Assembly: GCF_036669915.1 (NCBI RefSeq)
Contig: NC_089317.1
Coordinates: 5,783,911-5,847,910 of the forward strand
Reading direction: 5' to 3'
DNA from: Pocillopora verrucosa
Lineage: Eukaryota; Cnidaria; Anthozoa; Scleractinia; Pocilloporidae
DNA: 64,000 bases
A program made the translations under genes and the position numbers. Below are positions 54,546-64,000 of the stretch, one piece after another; position 1 is the stretch's first letter; each line of letters opens with the position of its first letter. The notes beneath the pieces are model-generated. The model did not search any database and was not told the DNA's origin. It saw nothing but the letters and a program-made list of their open reading frames with translations.

Positions 54546-57500
54546 AGTGTTCCTAAGGAGGATGTTGTTTTAAATATATGGTTTAAATATAGTCTACGTA
54601 ATTATAGTCCAGATGAATGATTTAGTGAAGCCGAAGTTTTCGGCCTTTGTCGATTATTCAGTCAGGTGATGCATCATTTACCACATAGATTAAAATTAGA
54701 TGTTTCTTTGACAAATCGACGCAATGTGCTTTTGCCTGATGTAACTTTTCAGCGTGAAGATTGGAAATCCAGGATCCAAACCGGATATTCATACACATGG
54801 TATGTTGAATTTAAGACTGAATCATCAAGCTTTTATTTTCAATATAGAGCCAACTCCCTAATCGATCAGCCGTGTCCAAAGAGGCCATGAATCACAGACA
54901 TTGTTTCCGAGACCCTATTCACTGATAGCGATTTAGTATGAAAATTTCTCACATAAAAGATCTACCAGCCTTTCTTGATTACTCTTTCGGAGAGGAGATT
55001 AAACTACATAGACCCTTTTCAAAGCCGGTTAGTAACAGTGCAAAGCGGTTTTTCTTCTCTTTATTAGAAACACAAAACCTCGAAATTCAAAGTACGAGTT
55101 TTCCATGTGTTTCTTGCATTTGACTCGAATTCTTTTACTGCTAGCAAACACGTTAACTGTGGTAAACTCAGACATATCGAGGTTTTAAGCTGCTCGTACA
55201 GAATTCGCATGTACCCTGAAAAGGCGAACCGCTCTTTTTAAGGGTTTTATAAGCACTATGGTCATGCATTCCTGTTCAATGAATGCCATAAAAACGATCA
55301 ATAATCTGTCTCTTTGAATGATGAAACAAAAGCGTGCTGTAAAGCAACAGCAGTAAATATCCTAGACGATAAGTGTCTCTGAAAGAGGATGCTGCAGAGG
55401 AAACTGAAACATTTTCAGATCAATGATTTGCTAAGTAGAAGTTTCCTTGCTCGAATTCTCGTTGAGAAGATGCGTGACTAACCAAATTGCATTAGCTTAT
55501 GAAGTCTTCCTAAAGTATTAGACATCTAATTTCGGCACATCAGGCTTTTAACTTATATATAGAGCGACATTCTCTTAACTTATATTTAGCCTTAAAACAC
55601 AGGCACTCTTCCTTAAGGTTGCCTTTACCGATGACAGTCTATCATGCAAAAAAATTTACCTACGCGCGAAATTTTCAACCCTCTCGGCTTGAAACCGGGC
55701 AATATTAATATATCGCCAGGGGTAGGGGGAGGAGGCTTGTAGGATAAACAATCTTTCAATCCTGTGATTTCAACGAACTTTAGACTTTGTCATTTGTTAG
55801 AACACATTTCCATTGATATGTGTAAAATCAAAAGAAAAGAATCACAGTTGTCAGTCAGTGCAAAGGACAACATCACAAGCAGCTAAAGAAGGCGCAAAGC
55901 CAGCGAACGTGAATGACTTAAGCAGCGTCCCTTACGTTTGATAGCAATAACTCGTTTTCAATGAAAGACCCAAAACGAAGGTAAAATGAACATCCTAATG
56001 AACAAGAAAAAACAAAACCTGAAGAAAAAAATTGAAAAGATGCAAAAAAAAACTGAGAGCAAAGCAAAGCAAAGCTGAATTAGTGAGACAAAAAAATTCC
56101 TTCATCATAAAAGATATTTGATACGGTCGAATTCACTTGTTATTAACTAGGCGTTCTTGCGCTCGAACTCCTTCCCTCCTCTGTATTCTATAGCTTCGAA
56201 ATAGTTCTTAATATTTGAAATTTTAATTCATTTCTAAAGAGAAATAAAATTCAGCGTTCAAAATTGATGGTGGAGCTATTGTAAGCCGAATTCAAGTTTT
56301 AAATACGACTTTTGTGTCAACAGATTGAAGTGCGGCCGGAAGAGAGATGACGCTTGCATTCAGTCGTCTAAACAATAGGTGCATAGTATATTTTTATCTT
56401 ATAACAAGGCTTAGTTTTTAGCAATGTTGATTCAAGGATTGCGTTCATTTAGGACGAATTTTGGTTTGCGCATCCATGAACGATAGTCTTAAACTCATCA
56501 GATTTTTCGGAAACCACGAGTACTTATTGAAATCTTTTGAACCATGATGGCCAATCGAGATAGCTCTTGCCCTCAGGATCATAGACGCACTGACGACTTC
56601 AATGAACCCGAATTCTATAATTTCTTAAGCTTTTTGTAAATTCATCATTTTTTTCTTGGTGACCAGTTGCTTGAAGACTGAATTTAGGAATACAAAATAT
56701 CCACAGAAAATCAAATATAGTGTCGATTTACCCATAATCTTTGGTTAAGAATCGAATACCATGTCTGAGGTTACGTAATTTTTCATTGATTTCGGTCGTT
56801 CAAGCCTCCAAGCCGTGCGTGAAATACTCTTAGCAAAGTATTTGAATGTTCGAGGGCTTAGGAAGAATAAAATTTTCATCCTACAACAGAGTACGGCTGG
56901 GACCTGCAGCTGGGCTTTGGCTTCTATGGTTTTTCAAATAGATGAAAAAGTTTTCCCTTTAAATCTCACTCAATGCAGTCATCCGCTTCTTCCGTTTATC
57001 TCACATCAGAAACGAAAAGAAATTGGCAGAAGTGATGGCACTGGAGTGTTTAGCTAGATTTTGTGTTTACTAGGATAGTAACCACCACTGATTCAATTGT
57101 TCTTTAATGAGGTCCCTAAGGGAACTTTAGAGTTTTTTTTAAATCCATTGTATTTAGGACGTCTACTTTGCATAAACAAAATAGATGAACTTCAGCGTGG
57201 AATGTTGAGGGTGTTGAATGTGGAAATGACAAACAAATCAAGGCTATCGGTAGTTTTGGTCTAAATATCTGTTACAAGACGCTGTTCCTGGAGGTAAGAT
57301 TCTATGATACTTGTAAAAATCTAAACATCCGTAGATCAGACTTTTTCGTCAAACAATCACGTGTTTCGTAGGTGCTTAATTTCAAAATTATATAATCCTT
57401 TTTGTCACCTTGTAACAATAAATTTATGGAGTGCTGTTAGCGTCATTTAGTTCACTGTTCTATTGAACAAGTTTTCTATCATCACGTTGCCGCGAATTTA

Positions 57501-58230
57501 TGAAAATATCCAAGATCTTTAAAGAGCGTCTTTAAAATGCATTTAAAGGGCGTAGATTTCTGCTCTGTGGTTACTTAATTCAACTGGCGTTTGTAATGGT
57601 ACATTGGTACGAAGCGTTATTAGACCAACCATATTTAGATTGTCAGTCCAAACTTCAGAACATAATTGAAAAGAGCCGAACATTATTCGGTCAGACGTTG
57701 AAACATAACTCAACAATGCAGCCGTATAAAATGCTAAACGCCATAAAATAAATTGCATCTTTATTTAACCCCAATAAATAATATATAGTCTTCAGTTTAA
57801 TTATTATGACAATATAGATAGCAGAGTATCTTTTAGCTGGGCAAAAGAATGCCGGAAATTTCTAAGACGTACATTCAGCTGAAAATTGTACCGATCTAAA
57901 CGCATTTACAATTTGCGAACATTGGCGGGATATGTCATGGTAAATGAGTCCTCGTAGCCGGTTAGGTGCTATATTCGTATGAATCAACCAACCATATCTA
58001 ACCAATTTAACATAAAAAGTCACTCCATAAAAAGTAAAAGACCAGATCATTACTTTCAATGTTTACTACGTTTAGACGGAAGGAGTGTATTCGAAGTAAC
58101 CAAATGGCGTAGAGCGATTTAAATTTTAAAAACGATCTGTCAGAGTAAGGGTCGTATATGTAAATTTCTGCAGGAAAGCATTCAAGCGTAAAAAAGTCAC
58201 CGTCCGATTGTGACGCTTATCTGCTCCCTA
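54546..58230. other. long AT-rich stretch, no gene recognised
   Basis: Only short chance frames. Nothing with a recognisable domain or coherent splice sites was found on either strand. Confidence 0.4.
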
Positions 58231-58254
58231 TGGCGTTTCAAAAGATCGTTCTGT

Positions 58255-58435
58255 TCTAAGGCATTTTGTAATAACGATATATTTTGTAATAACCTACGCA
58301 TTTTGTAACAAAGTTTGCGGCATTTTGTATTAAATCGCGCCTTTTGAAGTATTATTGCAGCATTTTGTATCAAAGGCGAGCTACGTAATTGTCGCGGCAT
58401 TTTGTAAGAATAGTCGGTCTACGCAATTTGTAACA
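58255..58435 (+). repeat. GCATTTTGTAA repeat with about 20-base period
   Basis: The word GCATTTTGTA or close variants occurs near 58,261, 58,280, 58,298, 58,320, 58,338, 58,359, 58,397 and 58,423, so most spacings are 18-22 bases. Degenerate tandem array; non-coding. Confidence 0.7.
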
Positions 58436-58639
58436 ACCGGCATGAAGCAAATTGTGGTAATATCAGTTTTGTCACAGATCACAGAAACATAAAGACAAAG
58501 AAGGAAAAGACTGTTTCATTGAATGAGTGACGAGGTATGATTAGTAGGCCTCTTTATTTAGGTATAGCCAGATAATAATGCTTTAAGATTGATGTACGTG
58601 GCGTTTGTAAACAAAGGTGTGCCTTCACTCCCACTGAAA

Positions 58640-58870
58640 TGGGCATCTCAAGTGGCTATTGTTATCACTTCTTTGATTGGCAGATTGAGCTGAGTGAACT
58701 TAATATGATTGGCTGAATATAGTCAACTGGTTGATTACTCAGTTAGGTTACAACTCTACGGAATAATTAGTGAAAATTTAAGCATCTGATGTACCAATCA
58801 CGTTTGAGAAAGTTGTAATGGTTATGATTAATGAAGTACTCTAGTTGATCTTGCAGATATACTAATTTAG
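58640..58870. repeat. diverged repeat copy A
   Basis: Resembles 60,850-61,060 (GATTGGCAGATT-AGCTGAGTG, TATGATTGGCTG, TTTGTAATG-type blocks). The two copies lie in the same orientation. Confidence 0.5.
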
Positions 58871-58879
58871 ATCTCATTT

Positions 58880-59640
58880 TTCCTTCGGGAAAATAATTTA
58901 GGATCTAGTTGAAAGGCCTTGCATGAACGTGATTGCCATTAATTGTAAAATCATTTGGCGTAGAAATGAGCTAAGAAATTGGCTCGACAACATATTTGTG
59001 ATTGAAGTAAAAAGGCATTTGAATTGGGACAACTAACAGGCAAAGCTTTTATCTTTTTCAAACAGTTTGAGCAAACTTTGCTACATTGCGGTTAGAAGTT
59101 TTATTCTTTTACCTGTTGAGTGTAATACATTCTGTCTTCTTCTTATTATGTCTCCTCGCTTAATGTATCAAATTTTATATTCTTTTTTGATTTGTTTTTT
59201 TAGAAGTACTTCACTTTCTTATTATGATCTACAATCACGTTCTTGAACTAGGTTACTCAATAGTTAACGCACTATCTATTCGTGCACCGACAAGTATCGG
59301 TAAGTGCTTGTTTATTTATCTGCGGTTGTTTACACAAAAATATTTGAAATCTTTTTATTTTCCTGCTTTCGTTTCTGCAAAATCAGTAAATTCCCCAATA
59401 GAGCACCTGATTCGCTGCACATCGGATCTGGTTATATAAACAAAATGTTAGTAGAGGAACCCTAGCTTTCTATACAAGTAGGTTTTTTTTTTTCAAATAG
59501 AATGGATCGGACTTAAGCGTTAAAGTACAAGCCTCCCTTTTATTGATCACAACAATAGAAGTTCCGATAAAGAGCTGCGCCTAATTAACGGGGTCGAATA
59601 AACAATTGTAACTGAACTGAGTGGAGTGCAATTTGTATAG
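58880..59640. other. no feature recognised
   Basis: AT-rich; no supported gene. Confidence 0.35.
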
Positions 59641-59652
59641 GTTATTACAAGG

Positions 59653-59747
59653 TTTCGAGTGCAATTTGGACTAAATAATCACGAGTAAATTTTTTCGATA
59701 TTTGGAAAAATTTACTCGTGCGTATTTATTCCAAATTGCACTCGAAA
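59653..59747. repeat. foldback hairpin 1
   Basis: TTTCGAGTGCAATTTGGA...CACGAGTAAATTTTT pairs with AAATTTACTCGTG...TCCAAATTGCACTCGAAA; arms about 40 bases, short loop. Confidence 0.8.
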
Positions 59748-59759
59748 TCATGTGATTAT

Positions 59760-60595
59760 GTAGGAATAATATGCATGAAAAAATACGAGATAATTTATTC
59801 AAACCGCTGCAAGTGACATTTTGCGTTTAGTCAAAACAACCGCGTACGATCGAAACAATAATTCTATGATGATATTTTCACATCTTTAGGGCGCAAAAAA
59901 GTTCAAAGTCCGGCTAAACAGTTAAAGGAATTGTTCAGTCTGGTTTGTTAGTTCTTTGCACTGAACCAACCCTCTTCTGCATTGAATTACCTAAAAACCG
60001 CATTTATCTTAACCAACCAGAACTGAGTAATTTTTTTCATGTATCTCATTAGGTCTGAGATCATAGGCGTGCCTTGAAATCACAAATATGCTTTTAGACC
60101 AAAATCGCACCTCACTCAGTTCTATTAACACTCTATTACATCAACTTTGTAGAAAAATGCAAATACATGTTTTTTAGTCTGTATAAAACTTTTATTGATC
60201 CAGTAGTGAGATGGTTTGTAGAAATTTGCAAAATTTATCTCGCTGCGATTTTCTGCAATTTGGTTGGTTACTCTTAACAAGCCTTTAAATCGGTTTATTT
60301 ATTGTGTTTTGTTAAAGCTTTCTCATTGACTGGGAAAATGATGTAATTTAGAGCAAAAAATGGTGGGATTCGAGAATAAATCGCTCTGATGAGAGCCAAT
60401 CAGACTGCAAAGATCACCAGTGATTTCAAAATGGATTTAAAAAATCTGGAAAACTAAAAAATTCTAAATCTTTTTCAGATTAATAGCATAGGGTTTGAAA
60501 ATAAATCGGTTCTTCAAAATTCTGCAGCACGTTTTATTTGCTTCTTGTAATCAGGAATTATTTCATAGAACCGATTGTATACATAATGGTAATAG
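59760..60595. other. no feature recognised
   Basis: AT-rich spacer between two foldback hairpins; no supported gene. Confidence 0.35.
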
Positions 60596-60606
60596 GACCG
60601 AGTAGA

Positions 60607-60709
60607 GTCCAATTCGGTCTGTAATCACAGAGTGATTAACAAAATCGGACGACCACGAAGCGGGAGTCCGATTTGTTTATCACTAGGATGATTATAGACA
60701 GAATTGGAC
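60607..60709. repeat. foldback hairpin 2
   Basis: Arms 60,607-60,650 and 60,666-60,709 pair with few mismatches (GTCCAATTCGGTCTGTAATC / GATTATAGACAGAATTGGAC); loop 15 bases. Confidence 0.8.
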
Positions 60710-60849
60710 GACAAGAAATCCTGTTACCAGTTAATCATAACCATTTCAATTTCCGAAAAATCAAATACACCTAGAACAAATATCTTCATTGGAGACAATG
60801 TCTTTAATTAAAAATTCCTCCATTTTGGAAATTGCCTGGTTTTTCATTG

Positions 60850-61060
60850 AATTAGTGGTTGTTGCTATGGTTATTGTGATCAATTCTGTGATTGGTGGAT
60901 TTAGCTGAGTGGACCTAGTATGATTGGCTGCTTCAACTGTCCAATTACAGGTGTTTTTCAGATTACAGCCAATTGTCCGATTACAACTGTAAAGAATGAT
61001 CAGTGAAAAATGAAGCACCATTAACAATTGAGGAATTTGTAATGATTATGATTATTAAGG
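60850..61060. repeat. diverged repeat copy B
   Basis: Second copy of the 58,640-58,870 repeat. Confidence 0.5.
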
Positions 61061-61277
61061 AAATTGATTTTGTTTACACGGAAATTCTGGCGTTAGCAAG
61101 GAAGGTATCGTTTACCAAGAGAATTATGGCTCCGTAGGAAAAAGTTCAATCTGTTCTGCAATCAACAGGGACAGGAAAAGATAACTGATCACTGTATAAA
61201 AAGAAATCTTGGGTTATCTAAGGAACATTTATCGATGTTTTGTTTGTTCGCTTCTATCAGATCCAGTGTCTGAAAAT

Positions 61278-64000
61278 ATGGAAAGCCAAGAATATAAGAA
61301 ACTCTCTACCGATGAAGTTGAGGAATCCAGAGAGTCGTTTTTGTCTCTTCTCTTCTTCCATCAGATGAGTGATGTTTTCAAGACGGGCAATAAGCGAAAT
61401 TTATACGAGAAGGACTTTCTACCTCTTTTAGAGGAACACACTTCATTCTCAACCACTAAAAAGCTTCAAAAGAAATGGAACAGTGAAATTACAAAGAGCC
61501 AAGAAAGTGGTAGAAGACCGAAACTTTGGAGAAGCATTATAAAAACTATCACTGTTCGGGAAGTGGCTACTATTATTTTGCAGAAGCTTTAAATTTTATA
61601 AACCGTATGATTCAGCCTCTGCTTCTTGCATATCTAATCTCAGCACTGACCTCAGATGATCACCATTACACTCTTATGACGTACGGAGTTGCCATAGCAA
61701 TGGGCATTAGTCCTTTGATAGGCTCCTTTGGACTCCATCATCGGGCATATTGCAGCGAACTGTTTGGAATAAAAGTCAGCAGCGCCCTTAAAGGTCTCGT
61801 TTACATCAAGGTAAGCACCTGAGAGGAGTTATTTTGTCTTCCTCTGTACAGTGAGTTTGTTTGAGTGATCAAAAGTAACAGGAATGTAAAAGAACCAGAG
61901 GTGGAAATCTGTATACCCACCGAATCATGCACGTACTTCTAGGGTATGTAATAGAATAGGCAACAACTGTACGAGACACGTAGATAAGACAGGAAAGCTG
62001 CGACAAGTAAGTGTTTAGCTAAGACGAATTACAACCTCTTACTCTGGAAAATCCAAGATGAGGACCATTCCTCGCAACTTTAACTACCAGAGAGTTTTCT
62101 ACTTCTTCATAATCTGAGATTGTCATTATAATTGCTTGCTCGTAATTTCTTAATTTCAGACTCTCCTTCTCAGCAAGGATACCTTGGTGAACGTTTCAAC
62201 TGGTCGGGTGATTGACCTTATATCAAACGATGTTCAGAGGATGGTAGAAGCGCCCTTTTGGTTTTTCCCTTAGCTTATGTATGGCTGGACATTTTCTTGG
62301 CTTCGTTTATCCTTGCCTTCTTTATTGGCTGGCAGGCCGTCTTGGGAGTGATTTCTTATGTGTTCTTGTGCCATATTACGCCGAGCTTTCCAGTATGAAC
62401 GCCCTAATGCGCCAGCGAACCTCAGCGGAGACTGATCAGCGACTTTCCCTGATAACTGAAGTGGTTTCCGGGATCCGCACGATAAAAGCATTTGCGTGTG
62501 AGAATGGTTATCGCGAGAAAATACGGGGCAAAAGGAGGTATTGGGAATCATTGTAAAATCATCGTTAAAACTGCTTCAAACTTTATTTTCGTTCCAACGC
62601 AATCTGAATATTGATCTTAACTAAAAAGTTAAAAAAATGTGATTTTTGGGAAATTTCTCGTTTCGAAATTACAATGGGAACAGAACAGATATCACTAAGG
62701 GTTAGTTGTCAACAATGACCAACCCTCACTCGTAGATGAAACACACTGATAGCAACATTACACCCTTCCTCGGTGGCTAACCATCGAAATATCCTCTTTT
62801 CGTAATTTGTGCGGCCGAGACATTCGAAAATACTTAAAACTAACTTAGGCAGGGTTTCTTTGACCAACCGTTGAGTGTTTTTTTTTACCGATAGACATCT
62901 TCTGCAATGCTCCTCTGTCAGCTCGTTTATATAATACCGCTTTCCAATCAAAAGTTCGCGCTTTAGACCCGGTCTATATCCATTTTCCTAGCAAACGTAA
63001 ACTAATTTCTATTAACAAGGAGCATCCTTACACTTTACTTACAGACAAGAGATTGGCATCATACGAAAAGAACACTACAGTGCTGTCTTGCATTGCTACT
63101 CTGGAGTACACTGCTGCCCCAATAGCGACCCTGCTGTCTGTCATCTCTCTCATGTTAACCGGTCAGCCTCTCACGCCCAGTGTGGTATTCCTGATCCTTT
63201 CTTACATTAACGTCCTCAAGCGAAGTGTCTGTATTGAATCAGCCAAGGTTTCTTGAAAACTTATGAAGCTTACGTCTCCCTCAGTAGGATAGAAGACTAC
63301 CTCCTTCTTGAAAACCTGCCTTTGACTTCTTCTAACAGGTTCTCTAAGAAGAAAGGGGATGTAGAAAAAAAGCCCAGTCATTATGGGGAACCCGCAGAAT
63401 AGTTTAGTGGGATTTCACAGAAAGCCATGTATGATAAAAAAAGTGATAGCCAAAATGACCGTGAAACACAGGAAAATTTGCGTGTTTCGAGTTTAACGCA
63501 CAAACAAACGAAAAGGAAGGATACATTCATATTACAAGATGTGGAGTTCGACACCACGCTAAAAAGTTCACAGTGGTCACTGGAGCAGTTGGCAGCGGAA
63601 AATCTACTCTACTCTCGGCAATCGCTGGCGAGTTGTCAAACGTGAGTGGAACAATTTCTTTTGGTGGAACGTTCGCCTATGTACCCCAGAAAGCTTGGAT
63701 CTTCTCTGGAAACTATTAGAGATAAACATTTTTATTCGGTCAGCCTTACGATGGAGATTAGGTACGCTAGGACAACCGAGGTTTGCGCCCTTGTAGAAGA
63801 CATTGGGAGGTTTCCTAACGGTGACCAACATTTGTTGGTGAGCGAGGTGCCACTCTGAGTGGAGGTCAGCGCGCAAAGAATTAGTTTGGCGCGGGCGATT
63901 ACCTAGATGTAGATTTGTATTTGTTAGATGATCCTCTAAGTGCAGTGGATTTGAAAGTTGGCAACATATCATGAAAAATTGCATCAAGGGGCTGTTAGGC
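61278..64000 (+). pseudogene. ABCC-type (MRP4-like) transporter, N-terminal half, broken
   Basis: Exon 1 (61,278-61,810) encodes the cytosolic N-terminus (MESQEYKKLST..., FKTGNKRNLYEKDFLPL) and the first membrane helix; a frameshift lies near 61,540. The donor is AAG/GTAAGC. Exon 2 (62,160-62,537) has SKDTLVNVSTGRVIDLISNDVQR, a TAG at about 62,271 and, in another frame, TDQRLSLITEVVSGIRTIKAFACE. Exon 3 (from 63,045) has SYEKNTTVLSC, membrane helices, a frameshift near 63,250, SRIEDYLLLENLP, then NBD1 with Walker [10 protein letters not shown] (63,582-63,608), Q-loop YVPQKAW, signature LSGGQRA and Walker B LYLLDDPLSAVD. Stops and shifts interrupt the NBD. The family exports organic anions. The window ends inside NBD1. 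Confidence 0.85.

Noticed and set aside
58197..58400. Reverse ORF with repeated LLQNA
   Set aside because: Translation of the 20-base-period GCATTTTGTAA repeat.

Overview
The window is nuclear DNA from an animal, most likely an anthozoan cnidarian such as a stony coral. The evidence is spliced genes with GT-AG introns, TATA boxes and AATAAA signals, plus a mix of repeats (YR retrotransposon with an SGNH hydrolase, Penelope-like GIY-YIG debris with hammerhead ribozymes) that is familiar from coral genomes. Taxon assignment is inference. No prokaryotic operons, rRNA or tRNA were recognised.

Positions 1-46,000 are a tandem array of four diverged copies of one unit of about 8-9 kb. Each unit carries, in order: a TATA promoter; a three-exon secreted fibrinogen-related (FReD, ficolin-like) gene on the + strand; a short reverse-strand gene of unknown function (96 codons where intact); a terminal-exon-like + strand block; and blocks of uncertain coding status. 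FReD copies 2 (19,367-22,139) and 3 (27,599-30,406) are intact and predict 274 residues. Copy 1 is riddled with one-base insertions in its main exon, and copy 4 is truncated by a late frameshift. Every unit boundary holds a Penelope-like-element (PLE) composite with inverted terminal repeats that contain hammerhead-ribozyme-like sequences, GIY-YIG nuclease remnants and fields of a CGTAAAGA motif. These composites probably helped the array to expand and to invert; the left flank of unit 4 is inverted between palindromes. Unit 1 is enlarged by a DIRS/Ngaro-like tyrosine-recombinase retrotransposon (about 9,585-14,875). Its recombinase is intact, but its reverse transcriptase is present as a head-to-head inverted duplication.

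Positions 43,400-49,600 hold a tentative two-exon minus-strand gene, two copies of a near-perfect hairpin, and low-complexity stretches. Positions about 49,600-54,540 look like one large decayed mobile element: diverged inverted repeats of about 450 bp flank a broken minus-strand gene that encodes a long helical region, a C2H2 finger, a basic helical segment and an acidic tail. I regard this as the best candidate for an undescribed system.

Positions 54,550-61,200 are mostly unannotatable AT-rich DNA with foldback hairpins and a 20-bp-period repeat. From 61,278 to the window end lies a pseudogene of an ABCC (MRP4-type) multidrug transporter, from the N-terminus to the Walker B motif of the first nucleotide-binding domain.
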